Made by a program: the position numbers and the translations under genes. The notes below the pieces were generated by a model. That model was not told the DNA's origin and did not search any database. It was given only the letters and a program-made list of their open reading frames with translations. DNA of 64,000 bases from Ampelocalamus luodianensis (Eukaryota; Streptophyta; Magnoliopsida; Poales; Poaceae), in assembly GCA_036346255.1 (NCBI GenBank), contig CM070632.1, forward strand, positions 22,647,408 to 22,711,407. The letters are read 5' to 3'. Below are positions 44,881 to 57,195 of this stretch, one piece after another (positions within the stretch are counted from its first letter, which is position 1; the number at the start of each line of letters is the position of its first letter).

Positions 44881-46101
44881 CTACTCCGATGTACAGATCC
44901 ACGAGTCCATGCCTTGCGTTGTCATGGCCGCCGTTGCCGAGGCCGCGTCCGTCGTTGTCGTCGTTGCGGCGACGCCGGCCGACGTGCTCTCTACATTGCG
45001 CTCCGGTAGAGGCGTCGCGCGGGCCGAGCCGGCACCGGAGGAAAAGGTCGTCTTGCAGCCGCCGGACCCCCCGCTCCCTGCCCCGGAAGCGGTCCCGACC
45101 AGGCCGGACAGCTCGTCGCCGCCGTGGCCGTGGCCGTGGCCGTGGCCGTGGTCACGGTTTCGTGGGTGCAAGTGCGTCCCCTCGGAACCCATGATGCCAT
45201 GCGTGAGGCCCAAGAAGTCGGCCGGATCCTGCAGCCTCGGCGCGGACGGTGATATGCCGCGGCTGGCCGCGTCGAACAAGGGGTGCGCGGGGTACTTGGC
45301 GTCGCCGCCGAGCTGCGCGCCGAGGGGGCTCTGGAAGGAGAGGTAGTTGCTGTTGTGATCCTGCATCCCAAGAAGAGTGGACGGCCCCGACGCGAGCAGT
45401 TGGTAGCTGTCCCCGAACGCCACCGCCGTGGTGCTTGGGCTGGCGGACGCCGCCGTGGAAGTTGTAAGGGCAATGTTGGACGGCGCCGGCCAGGACGTGG
45501 AGGGTGAGGCGAAGGGTGGGAAAGGGAAGGATGGAGCTTTTGCGCGAACGGGCGGAGGAGATAGGGCGGGAGCGAGGCGGGGGTCGCGCCAGCGGCGGCG
45601 GGGCGGAGGGAGGAGGGGGAGGGAAGAGGTGGTCGAAGCGGGAGCGGGTGGGCCGCCGCCGGCGAAGGGCGGGGAGGGAATTCCGGTGAACTCCTGCACC
45701 ATGGCGCGGAAGTTGGAGGTGTCGGTGGTCAGCACCGTCGTAGGCGCGCGCCGCGACGCCCGCGTCCGCTTCCTCGACCCCCTCGGCGGCGCCGGCGGCG
45801 CCAGCTGGGCTGGTGCCGCCTGGTCGGCACAGGCTGGCACGCCATGGGACGAAGACGACGGCGAGGCTCCGCCGCCTGTTGGGAGTGACGCCGACCATTG
45901 ATGCACCGCGAATTCTTGAAGGTCGTAGAAGGAGCCGCCGAAGTCGGCCACTGAGGGCGACGCCGACGCTGACTGCCGGAGCAGAGCGGCGAGCGACGAG
46001 GAGTCCACGCCCCCGCCGCATCTGGAGTCGAACTCGTCGTCGCCGCCGCTGGAAGACTGGAGGGTGCTGCTGTTGCCGGAGTCCATCCTGTGCAAGTGCA
46101 A
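44881..46101 (-). CDS. VQ-motif-containing protein
   Basis: Single-exon 406-residue frame, intact. The VQ motif FRAMVQEFTG (residues 131-140) follows SRKRTRASRRAPTTVLTTDT, a strongly conserved block in the plant VQ family (MVQ1/VQ4/VQ22-like subgroup). VQ proteins are nuclear cofactors that bind WRKY transcription factors and are often MAPK targets in defence signalling; the basic KRTRASRR stretch could serve nuclear import. Other features: Ser-rich N-terminus, Pro/Ser-rich middle (150-225), a His-Gly repeat at about 318-327, and the terminal SWICTSE. A second ATG six codons in (46086) fits other family starts (MDSGNS) equally well. GC-rich coding sequence contrasts with A/T-rich flanks, normal for grass genes. 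Confidence 0.93.
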   Translation of the reverse strand: MHLHRMDSGNSSTLQSSSGGDDEFDSRCGGGVDSSSLAALLRQSASASPSVADFGGSFYDLQEFAVHQWSASLPTGGGASPSSSSHGVPACADQAAPAQLAPPAPPRGSRKRTRASRRAPTTVLTTDTSNFRAMVQEFTGIPSPPFAGGGPPAPASTTSSLPLLPPPRRRWRDPRLAPALSPPPVRAKAPSFPFPPFASPSTSWPAPSNIALTTSTAASASPSTTAVAFGDSYQLLASGPSTLLGMQDHNSNYLSFQSPLGAQLGGDAKYPAHPLFDAASRGISPSAPRLQDPADFLGLTHGIMGSEGTHLHPRNRDHGHGHGHGHGGDELSGLVGTASGAGSGGSGGCKTTFSSGAGSARATPLPERNVESTSAGVAATTTTTDAASATAAMTTQGMDSWICTSE

Positions 46102-46233
46102 CCGCAGCTCACCAAGCTACGACAACCACCGATCGAACTATCTTACCAACCAAAGCAAAGATCAACTGCTCCACCAGAACGGGGAGAGCTCTAGCCGCGA
46201 GGAGCGACCAACTCGGGAGAGGCGCTGAGGCTA

Positions 46234-46241
46234 GTATATAT
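46234..46241 (-). promoter_or_regulatory. TATA box of the VQ gene
   Basis: Minus strand ATATATAC within GCATATATACTAG, about 135 bases upstream of the ATG; a CT-rich stretch (minus strand) lies just upstream at 46250-46290. Confidence 0.65.
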
Positions 46242-46299
46242 GCTCCGGCGAGATCGAGAGGGAGAAGAGAAGAAAAGGGATGGATGAGGTGAGGTTTCA

Positions 46300-47226
46300 A
46301 GCTAGCTATCTAGGAGGGAGAAGAAGAGAGCCTTCTCTCTCTGCACCGTTTTAATTGGCTTTGTGGCTGTAAGTTCGCCTCCATTAATTACTTCAATGTT
46401 GAAGATCTATAGTAACATAGTATTACGAGCAATTGATAGTAAGCACACCGATTTTGCTACAGTATTTTGATATAGTAAAAGTGTACTATTATTTTTCCGG
46501 TGTTGCTACCAAACTGTTTTAGACACTTTTCTCGTAATTGCTATAGTACTGTTTTAGACACTTTTCTCGTCATTGCTATAGCAATTTGCTTTCTCACGGA
46601 ACACCTCTAAGATCCGGTTGTTTTGTGCGGCGACAGACAGCGCCCTGCCGCGCGCATGATTAGGCGCTGTGAAAAGTTGCGTGCGGCTGGGGCCACGGCG
46701 CGCGGCTTGGCAGGGCAGCGATCCAGAGGTTTATTCGGGTCGGGACGGTGTGCCATGTGAGCGCGCGCGCGCCCGCCCGGGAAAGCTAGCGTCTGCTTCT
46801 CGATCGGCAGGGGAATCATGGCATTTGTTGTGTGCGCGTCTAGCTTTTGAGCCTTGATGACTGTAAAAAGGGCATAAGGGGGTTGGAGGAAAAAGATCAA
46901 CTTCGTTTGAATAATGGGAGTGGTAAAGGTAGTAGAAAGTTGGGGCTCGGTTGGCTTGTCCGAGTAGGCTTGCCTAGCTGTATGTAAGTCTTAATACGTA
47001 GCACACGAGATGATGTGGATAAACGAGGGGGAGTATAAAGAATTGTGACATCTCTCATACAGTTGTCGACTGTAATACGAGAAATAAGACACATTGTATG
47101 TAGAGGAGTTGTCTATAGAGACATGTAAAAATACAATTCATTGTAAAATCTGTCTTTAGTGCTGTCTATAAATGACATGAAGGATGTTATAGACAACAAT
47201 TATCTATATTATTATACATGCCCTTA
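46300..47226. other. VQ upstream intergenic region
   Basis: No gene. A direct repeat of CTGTTTTAGACACTTTTCTC occurs at about 46514 and 46549 (35-bp units). Around 47107-47205 TTGTCTATA and its inverse suggest a degenerate MITE. Confidence 0.5.
46514..46583. repeat. 35-bp tandem duplication
   Basis: Two units differing at a few bases (CTCGTAATTGCTATAGTA versus CTCGTCATTGCTATAGCA). Confidence 0.85.
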
Positions 47227-47556
47227 GAACATCTCCAGCGTTTGAAGGCCGGGTAGTCTCTAAGCTCGAACTCATAGCCTGTCTCTTCTGATGTATAGCA
47301 TTTTAATTAGCCTCTAAGATGAAACTCATAAAAAAAAATTGACATGTCTATCCCCAATTCCCCACCCAAGGTTTAATTACATGAACCAACACGTCAATAA
47401 TATATCTTTTTATTATCTAAAGGCTGCCTCACACCCTAGAGGCGCATCCAGCCCAAAAATGCTTAATTAGAGGCTGCTGCCTGCAATGTTGGAGAGCAGT
47501 CTCTAAGGTGCCCTCTCTCTTCCTTGAGCCACTTGGCAGCCACATTGCAGATGCTC
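47227..47556. mobile_element. Tourist-like (PIF/Harbinger) MITE
   Basis: Ends GAACATCTCCAGCG and, inverted, CATTGCAGATGCTC, flanked by the 3-bp duplication TTA (47224-47226, 47557-47559). 330 bp, non-coding. Confidence 0.78.
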
Positions 47557-49016
47557 TTAACTCATGTTCCAGGTTTCATGTTTGAAGCCAAAGGATATTG
47601 TTACAACGAGATGGTATGTTTCAGGTTTCATATTCCCAACCCCGGTTTTAGTTTTCAGTAGCATGTTTTGGCAAGGAAAAGATAAATGTTTTATCCTTGT
47701 CTTATTGGCATAGTGTTTCCTAGAATCTCCTAAAAATATAAGGAGTGTACATTAGTAGACCTGGACCATGTTGCGCGCATGTACCTCGCGGGTGTGCTAG
47801 TTGTTTCCCTCAGGTACCATTTGCCCCGTCGTTTAGCGCTCGGTGAGATCTCGACTGCTCATCATCGGGCGTGTTTGGATGAGGGGGGATTGTGCGGAAG
47901 TTTTAAATAGCCTTGTTTGGCTAAAAATATATGCTTGCACTCTGTGGACCGTAGGGTTTGATCCGCGCTGAATCTTTGATTTCATTTGTATGTCTTTTTT
48001 TTTTCTCTTCTTGCAGCAATCCAAGCAAGATTTTAAATTCGATTCCATATCCAGCATGCAAGGAGATGAGCTTAATTTTTGAAGGACATATTCGCCGACC
48101 TAACCTGATTGACTGAACGAAAACGTTGCGCGATTCTTTGGCCTACCTAAACGTGGCTTAATCAATCATTTTGACTGCTGCATCGTCACTTATCCACTGT
48201 GTCCATCCCCAATTATCAATCTAATTAATGGTTTTGTCTGCACCAATAATTCTATATATGTAACTCCAAGTCTCCAACGTCCTTATTTATCTCCATTTTT
48301 GCGCCAACCATTCTGCAACCATGGCATTTTGGTAGCTTCTCCATTTTTATTCGGAGTTCAGTTCTGGCAAAAGTAGAGAGCAAACCTTGACGAGGACAGC
48401 TATGCATATGTATGCAACGTCACTGTATGTGATCTCTTCTACTTGCATCCCAGTAGCCCAAGGATATTGGATTTTCACCATGTGCTATCAATCTTGAAAA
48501 ATTATTTTCGTTATCCCCACCAATAAATGAGCATTTATCCTCTCTTTTGAGTAAAAAAAACGATTAAAATATACATTTACAAGAAGAAGATGAAGAAGCT
48601 TTAGACACAAGGTGCGTCATTTTTAATTCGCTCCTCGTATAAACTAAGAATTAATAACAGTTGTAATCATATTAAAATGGTAGTATACATCATCATTTAC
48701 ACCAACTATATTAATTTCAGCGAAGCACATGATCTAGAATGTTGCAAACTGCCAATGCCGAAATTGTTCGTCTTGAATGGTATAACTTGTAGATGCTAGC
48801 TTCAAGCTTCACATAATTGTGCGTTGACAATGCTCGAGCAGTAGAAGTGCCCCTCACCAAACTTTGTACGAGTGGCTCCCTACCAAATTCCTTGTCCTCG
48901 CGTGATATTCCCCGGATTAAATTGAAGAATTCTAAAAGTGATGATACCTTAGCTAGGACACATACATATATCATCACTTGGTCATCTTAGTTAGCTAGAA
49001 CAATAAAATACAAGCG
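47557..49016. other. No recognised gene
   Basis: Intergenic; short ORFs on both strands (up to 86 codons) carry no recognised domain. Confidence 0.5.
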
Positions 49017-49324
49017 TTTTTACGGTACACTCAATTTAATATGGTCTGTCTATTTTTTTTTAATCCAATGATTCAAATTAACTAAGATTTAGTTATACCA
49101 TATCTGGTAGTATGAGTAGTAGAATCCCAAAGAAAAGAATTATAATTGTTCATTTGAGATCATATGACACAAGAGTAATATCTTCAACCATGGTTGGCAA
49201 AGTCCATAATACCCTCACGAAAAAATTATAAATACAAAGAAATATCTATTATATCATTAACAAATCAATAGTTAGATTTAATTTATACTACTACCATATA
49301 CTAGCGGTAGAATGTACCGTAAAA
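49017..49324. mobile_element. 308-bp MITE, copy 2 (inverted)
   Basis: Same TTTTACGGTA / TACCGTAAAA ends and length as 5917-6224, in the opposite orientation. Confidence 0.85.
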
Positions 49325-49547
49325 TTTCTCTAAAATGCAAAATAAAACTCCCATTGGGCTCTATTAACTCTAGTGCATGTTTACCTATCACGTATTATGA
49401 AGTGTCTAAATCACCTGGAGTTAATTAAGTGCAGGGTTCACTCAATCTACACTTGCGAAGTTTTACAATTCCTAACGGAAATGATCTCGTTTAGAAGAAC
49501 TCAACCCTGACAATTGGATTATAGAAACAAATGGACAAGATCGCATG

Positions 49548-50114
49548 TAGGGCTAGCAGAAAAGCTCGAAGCTTGTGAGTTGCTTGAGCTTGGCTCGTAA
49601 AATTATGGGTCGAACCGAGCCTCCTTCCAAGCTCGGTCTCTTAACAAGCCGAGCCGAGCCGAGCTGGCCCGTGAGCCGATGGTCAGCTCGTTATGAGCTC
49701 AGATTGTTAAGTATTTTGGCGGTTGTAGTTGGACTATTAAATTGGGTGGACGGGTGATGACTTTTGGTGTGGAATACTTTTAATTAGCTGGATATTTAAA
49801 TTATTGTATGTCTATGTAACCATATTAGCATGTGTTTGGACTAGAAATTGTTAGGATTGCTAATCGGCTCCTTCCTAATTGCCTATGTTTTACTTGTATG
49901 CTATATAATTAGCTATATTTTCATTATACCGTCCTCTTGTTGCTATGTGTGTCATCCTGTTGTTGTTTCCCTCAGCTTGTCTTGGCTCACGAGCAGCTCG
50001 AGCTTTTATTGAGTTGAGCTAAGCTGAGTTTTCAGATCGTTAGCTTAACGAGCCGAACCAAGCTACTTTATTAACAAGCTTGCACGAGTTGAGCTGGCTC
50101 ATGAGCCAGCCCTA
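49548..50114. mobile_element. 567-bp non-autonomous hAT element
   Basis: Ends TAGGGCTAGC and GCCAGCCCTA, with a perfect 8-bp duplication ATCGCATG at 49540-49547 and 50115-50122. Subterminal GAGCTCG / CGAGCCGA repeats. Non-coding. Confidence 0.92.
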
Positions 50115-50751
50115 ATCGCATGGACCAACACTGTAACCCTCACCAATTGAAAAATCAAGGGTTCTAATCCATACAATGTATCATGTCTCATCTAGTTATT
50201 AGATATATGGGACCGTGCAAAGCCGTGGATTGAGAGCCCTGGACCCTTTGCACTACTATTTTACCTGTTCAGGCATGCACAAAGCATCGGCACAGTGAGT
50301 GTCCAGTTAGGAGGAGCCATTATGATAAAGGTTAAGTTGATAGCTACCTTCTAACTGTAACACCCTGGCTATCCGGAAGCCAAGATGTCACCTAAAACAT
50401 CTAACATACATCCATAATGCGGAAGAATTTGAAACAAGTATATCAACTAAAGACAGCATTAAGTTAAACAGGATATGATGAAGGTATCCTTCCTTCACAT
50501 TTTAAGTTATTTAATTATGATCATCAATAAAGAAAGTTCACACGCAGTAATAAATCAACATCCATGTGGAGAAGGTATCCTTCCTTCACCAATTATAATT
50601 TAATTATTACAGTTCATCATTAACGAATGTAAGATAGAACTAAATTTAATCTTGAACATGAATAGGATGATGTGAACGAGTAGTGCGTGTCTACTCCCTC
50701 CCAAGTGAGCCAACATCAGGGGTTACCTAAAATAAACAAACAACGCAAGAG

Positions 50752-50766
50752 TGAGTCCATGACTCA
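50752..50766 (-). promoter_or_regulatory. Conserved LTR stem-loop
   Basis: TGAGTC-CAT-GACTCA; on the minus strand followed by CTTGCGTTGTTTG, a T-rich run and TTTTAGGTAACC. Counterpart in the right LTR at about 57592-57607. Confidence 0.6.
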
Positions 50767-50901
50767 GCAAGTACAGTGAAAGAGAAAGAACACATATACA
50801 AACAGGATATCACCATTTAAGAATGCGAACCTTGCATCGAGTGAACACTTATGAAAACATGAAATGAATGAATGTAATCAAGGATGGACTGCACACATGC
50901 A

Positions 50902-51151
50902 TATACCGGTATAGTGAGTGACACACCCGTCGGTGTTCACTTAAGCCCGCACCTTAACAAAAGTGCGGGATCCAAGTCCTATATGAAGAATGTTTCATAT
51001 AGGTGTCCAAAGCGCCCATACTGGAATTGATGGGTCTTACGTGCCCATACTGGAATTGATGGGTCTTTCAATCCACTCCCGTGGACGGGACATGACAATG
51101 TCCAAATTTGCCCACATTGGAATGGTGGGACTTACAATCCACTCCCGTGGA
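50902..51151. repeat. Hairpin array in the left LTR
   Basis: Stem-loops at 50902-50913 (TATACCGGTATA), 50923-50936, 50946-50969 (CCCGCAC/GTGCGGG), 50978-51003 (CCTATATGA/TCATATAGG), 51015-51034 and 51044-51063 (28-base tandem pair, CCCAT/ATGGG), 51072-51085 (TCCAC/GTGGA), 51088-51102 (GGACAT/ATGTCC), 51111-51129 (CCCAC/GTGGG) and 51138-51151. The right LTR has the same array around 57740-57990. Confidence 0.85.
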
Positions 51152-52829
51152 CATAACATGAATAAAAGGATGCATGATATGAATATGAACAGTGATAATA
51201 CCATCTCTCAGTATATACTCCACATAATGAAAGAACATAACCAATTCCGCATCTCGGGTAACACAATATGTCACACTATATTCATGAAAACATTCACAAT
51301 CACAGCACTCAAAAGCAACAAAGTACTTGCCTTCCGCGTTGCGACGCGTTAGCAGGCAACGATGGCGCTCCCAAACCCGTAGCCTCGTGGCCTAAACAAT
51401 TAAATAACCGAAATAAGAACAACATAGAATCCAACCCGAATTAAAAGTCTACAATACCCCCCTTGAACTCCCAAGGAATCGCCATAAAACCTAATCTGAA
51501 AAACAGGCTGCAACCCAAAAACGTGTCGGGACAGCAGCACGAAAATGACAGTAGTTAATGACATGGGACTCGAAATGAGATGAGTCCAGATCCTACCTCA
51601 TCTTAACGAACATATCTATAACATTCAAGTTGATGAGATTTCCCAATTCGGCCAATAAACTTCTCTAATAAAGAAAACAAAACAGCAGCACAACTTCTGT
51701 CTGAACAAACAGGACAGCAATACTAAAACAGCCATAACTTTTAATCTACAACTCCGAATTGAGCGTTCTTTAACAATATGAAAAGGTTATGAAATTATCT
51801 ACAATAACCTAGTTGGTACGACATTCAAATTTTGCCTTTAACAAAAAGTGGCACACGGGTCAAAACTAAAGATAGAAACTGACATACAATCTGGACAGAC
51901 TGATCTACAATCTGGACAGTCACAAAGAAAAGTGCATACCTTTTGATCTATAAATCCAAATGAGGTGTTCTTTATCAATCCTGAAAGCTAGTGATATCAC
52001 CTTCAAAATTTGTTATGGGCAAGACCTCTGAATCACCCTCTAACTAGGCCATATATCAACCTAAACAGAGACTGCTAATTCTTGTCAGGATTCTGGACAG
52101 CAGATATTAAATCTATCATAACTTTTGACTCGAAAGTCGGAATTAGGTGATCTTGGCGGCCACCGAAAGCTAAGAACAAGACCTACATATCACTAGGAGA
52201 TGGGAAACTCAGATTTGGCTTCTAAAATCACGAAAAAGTCCACGCAACAGTCTGGACAGAATCAAATTTCTACCCGCAGCAAATCGATCTAATCAAAATT
52301 GAACCAAAACACATCTACCACTAATCAAACGATGAGGATCGGCACTCGTTACCCTTGTATCAACCAGGACGTAGGTGGGAGAACCTTGGAGAAGATCATC
52401 TCCCTCCTTCTCACCTCCTTTGGCCGAACAACCTGCTGTCCCTTCTTGTTTCCTCGCGAAGACCGGCAACGGGAACACTCCGTGAGCGAGATGTGGAGGC
52501 ACCACAGCAGGGGCAGCCACCATGGAGGGAGGATCAGCACCAAAGGAAGATGAGGGGAGAGGAGGGGCGGCCAAGAAGGGGGAGGGGAAGAAATTTCGGC
52601 CAAGGAGGAAAGAAAAGGGATGGTGGGGCTAGGGTTTGAGAGGGGGTAAAGGCGGCTTGGGCTGGGCTTTAGGGCGCCTCCTCCTCCTTAGCCCACACAA
52701 GGCCGGCCAAGGTGGCCTTGGCCTGGGCCGGAGGCCCAAGTCCTCAATTTTTCCAAAAAAACCCTGACTTTCAATTAAATTTGCTCTCCCGAACAAGATT
52801 CTCGCTAAATTGAAATTTGGGGTATTACA

Positions 52830-52845
52830 TTCTACCCCCCTTAAA
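52830..52845 (-). promoter_or_regulatory. Polypurine tract
   Basis: Minus strand AAGGGGGGTAGAA directly against the left LTR. Confidence 0.85.
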
Positions 52846-55800
52846 TAGGATTCGACCTCGAATCCTCACACAGCTCTACGCGAAAGAACAACCATGACTA
52901 AGAACTAACAACGGTAAACAGATACCCGCTATGACCAAAACCGTTAACGCCACCCAAGCGAAAATCCAACTCTCAAGTCACCTCTCTCTCGATCGAGAAC
53001 CACAACACAAAGACGTGAAAAGACGAAAGTCCTAACACTCAACCCTACATCTTCGGTACACTCATCGGACAAGACTCAAGGTAAGATCTTACTCGATGGT
53101 CAACGTTGTTAACGAATAACAAACTCCGGATCTCTCGGTACTCACCCACACCAAATGAAACCAAAAGTGAGTACAACGCGTAGGAATCGAGACGGTCTTA
53201 GCGAAACGACAACTATCGAAAACAACCCAATGAACTCGGGTTAACCTTCCCTTGAAGTCGAACCACACAACAAGCACATAGAGCACGGAACTCTTGTTCC
53301 ACCTCTCCATTGAACTCTTCACCGAACAAGGATCACCATCTTTAACCGGAAACATACAATCGAATTCTTTTAAGCAAACTCTTTTACCGCAAAACACATC
53401 TCGAATAAGAAAATTCACATCACAACTATATCGCTACCAATCGAGTAATCAAGAGTAAAATCCGTAAATCAGAATTTCATCAAGAAAACCTTTCCACTTT
53501 CCAAGTGGAAAATTGCGAATAAACGTCACGAAAGCCAAAGGGGAGATCACTTGAACGCTCAAACCAAAAACTTCTTTTGTTTTGCCTGAATTGGAAAGAA
53601 GCAAACATGCCAACACAACACCAACTCACAATGAAGGCCTGAATTGGAAAGAAGCAAACATGCCAACACAACACCAACTCACAATGAAGAAGACACCAGT
53701 CAACAACATAAAGCTCAAATGAGTAACAAGAAAACGCTTCAATACCCAAGGAAACATCCTTTTCTCAATTCCTCTTTAGGAATAGAATTTCTCTCGACAT
53801 TGGAATTGAATTCATCGCATACCACACGGTCTCAACCCTCTTCATGTAACATCCTCAAATCAGCTTAAACCGAAATACATCATCTCCTCCAACTTTCAAG
53901 AATAACACGTCGAATCCTCAGACACCCGCCATGAACTACATCGAAGGGTTCTATCGACAATCATTCCACTACTCGAATACTCCAGCTTTTCTATCTCCTC
54001 TACACACAAATCTTTGGCGACCAAAAGTCTAGCATGAAAATGGAAAGCCCAATTTAACCTCCAAGACCCTACCACGAATTCCTCTTATAACACATGGTGA
54101 AATCATCGGATTAAATCTCTAACATCCCCACAATTCGACATACTCACTCATTGACATCATCAGAATCACTCACTCAACATCGCAATTCTTTCCAATTGTT
54201 ACACTATAAAATTGATTAAGGCTTCCATACATTTGATAATCCGCAACATTTCAACATGAACCAAATTTCTGGAACTACACTATATCATAGGTTCTACTTA
54301 GTTGAACACTATACAGTTTTACTTTGAAGCCAAACATTCCATCTGAATCAACTTCCCTCCAAGAGGTTTAGGTCAAAACCAACTCATCTTCTATTACTCC
54401 TCCAATAGCTTGGTAGCAAAATCTCACCCGTACAATCACTTAACCACCACCAAACAATTGATGACTTACGCTTTGTAAAACTTTGCAACACCAAATCGTT
54501 GATCTTTTCTCAAAAGAAAGAGGCGAATAAGGACAAATTTCACCACACAGAAAACGCATCGCCACAAGTGAGCACAAAACCAAAAGAAATAACTGTAATA
54601 AAGATCCGAAAACGAAAGTTGAGTTCACAATGGAGGGCACGCATCCTCAAAAGGGAATAGCAAATAACCACTAATAAGAAAAATGACATTGCGATTGAAA
54701 CTCGACAACTCTTGAGTGAAAAGAGTAAAAGTTTATGAACAATTCGAATAACTACAAGTTACAAAACTTGACTCAAATTCTCAAATATTCCCTCTGCACT
54801 CTTTCCTTTAACACTGAAATTAATTCTTTGACTAACATCGCTTGCCACAATGAACAAGATAAGGTCTTTAGTCCAAACCACACGGACTAAATAAGAACCA
54901 ATGAAATTCCTCAATACGCCCTATTTGTTCGAACAATTCAACTACACACGAAACATGAGATCCAAATAATCTCAAACCACCAAACTCAAACATTTCCAAT
55001 TACGGGATTTCATGAAAAGCAAGCAGATTATTCTCCTCTTAAAGAAACCAACATAACTTCTTTGATTGCAACCTCATGTTGCCCACTTAGACTAAAAAGT
55101 CTTTAAAATTAAGTCACACAAAACTCTTAAGAAGCAACAAGACAATTCAATACCTTAATTTATTTAAAATAATTTCAACTATCAGATGATTCAAGAACCC
55201 AAAGAAAATATCACGAAAGCTAAACTTGAAATATTCTCATCTAAACGATATTAACTTCAATTCTCACAACAACAATTTGAAAACACTTCGTAAGACCCAC
55301 GTGAAAAGAATGAGTTGATTCTTTCAGAAAAGAAGAGACAAATGGAAACGACTTTCACCAACTACAAAAACTCATCTACCACTCGCACTGAACACGGGAC
55401 CAAGGAAGAAACCAATTAGGCAATGAACTTATAGAACATAAGTGAAGTCCACAGTTGAAAGTATAAACCTCACAAGAAGAGAATATCGAATCTTAACAGA
55501 TAAGAACAAATAAGTATTCAAAATCGAAGCACTTGCATCACTGAAGAACCATTATAACTTTGCAACATAACGTGACTCGATAAACTTCATTTACTACATA
55601 AAAGCCTGAACCCTCAAAAGATCATGAACATAAAACTTGAAATTTGACCATTTAGAGAATATCACCATAGGTGATCAAATTACTACGAGAATTAACCTCA
55701 TTCTAACATTTAGACGAGTTAATAACATCGACAACATACACTAGTCTCGAGAATCATCAAACTTTATTACTCCATCCTAAAACTTCCCAAAGGGAACATA

Positions 55801-57175
55801 AACCACAAAGTTGAAACAAATTTATTATAACCAGATTATGCTAAGCAATAACAATATCACAATGCACGCTATCAAAGCCTACTTACGAAATTCATCTACT
55901 CAACTGTTGGTGTTGCTCAACACCTTCTTGACGCTCATTAACAATTGATGATTGTACTAATCATGTGTGTACATATGGTACTAATTTCATTTGCAATCAC
56001 ATAACCACATTTAAACATAGATTCACATTTCACCTTTGTTCGTAAATCATTTCAAAACATGATTAAAGATTCACTAACATAATTTTCTATAAACAAGGTT
56101 TCATGAATCAATACACCAGCACCCATCTGGTACTTTATACAAGTTTCAACAATTTTAGCATACCTGGAAATAGATAAATCTAGCTCTTATGTAAGATCTA
56201 TAGGTTCTGAATGGATATGGGCATCTTCATTTAACCTACACCATGTATCAAATACAAGGACATTTCAAATTAATCAATTTCACTTTCATGGATGGTAGTT
56301 AAGAATAATTGATTTGCACCATGCTAATAACCCAACTTGGTAACTCATATCGTAACAATTTATTCGTTTAGTTATAACTTCTCATTTTAAGCATGGCAAG
56401 ACGTCACAAAGGATTCTAACACCTTACTACAAAGAAAAGAGAGACTTCAAACCTCAACGCTCAAGTAATCCAAAAGAAACGCATAAAGCCAAAGCTTTCC
56501 CATGCAAACGAACTTACAGCGGAAAACTCTCACTAACCAAGTGTCAAACGAGTAAATGAGTCATTCTTTTCAATGAGAAAGAAGGAGCAACCAAGAAAAC
56601 ATCAATCTTGCCAATTGACAACGATCATAAGTAGTAAAAGCAACTCAACAATAAAAGCAATAATTGTTTCAGAGAACCAAGAGGGATCTATGGAAAACCA
56701 TAACTATCATGGACCACAAACCCGGAGAAATTCATCAACCACCACAGACAAGAATTGCCAAATTCGAAATGAAAGAAAAGAACAACTTTCTAAAGTAACT
56801 CATACTTAGTACCTGAAACGATGATACTCGGGGTAACTACTCCTCTAACCACGTACTGCGAACAGTGGTGTAACCTGGTGAATCCCAGAGTAACAACCAC
56901 GACCTCCACTTCTTATCATCCGATAACAACACGCTTCACCAAAATACTCAACTATGAATATATAGGATCATCTGATGACAATCATATTATTAGTTCATAG
57001 ATATTGAATATCATAACAGATCATATATTACCAACAAGGATGATAGTACAGAAGCAATTCAACAATTGCTCAACAAAATGAAACATAACAACAGATAATG
57101 CGAAAGCAATGTAATTCCCAACCCCACCTACTGTGCACAGTGTGTCAATTTAATAACTTAATTACCATGGACCTA
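52846..57175 (-). other. Non-coding internal region
   Basis: A-rich on the plus strand; no retroelement protein recognised. Shares blocks with the interior of the 34541-39469 element (54510-54720 versus 35816-36040). Includes a 53-bp tandem duplication at 53585-53690. Confidence 0.7.
53585..53690. repeat. 53-bp tandem duplication
   Basis: Units 53585-53637 and 53638-53690 (CCTGAATTGGAAAGAAGC...CACAATGAAG) are identical. Confidence 0.92.
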
Positions 57176-57195
57176 AAGCCCGCTCTGATACCAAC
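57176..57195 (-). promoter_or_regulatory. Primer binding site
   Basis: Minus strand GTTGGTATCAGAGCGGGC, initiator methionine tRNA type, identical in core to that of the 34541 element. Confidence 0.88.

Larger units (their letters stand above)
50356..52829 (-). repeat. Left (3') LTR
   Basis: TGTAACACCCTGG...GGGGTATTACA. Differs from the right LTR by scattered substitutions and many 1-base indels. ORFs inside (for example 52293-52574 and 52355-52639) are repeated in the other LTR and are not genes. Confidence 0.95.

Noticed and set aside
44889..45901. Long plus-strand ORFs opposite the VQ gene (for example 45428-45901)
   Set aside because: GC-rich antisense shadows of the VQ coding sequence with low-complexity Gly/Arg composition.
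52293..52639. Overlapping ORFs of 84-94 codons, repeated at 59127-59473
   Set aside because: They lie in the two LTRs of one element, so the duplication is explained by the LTRs; no domain is visible.
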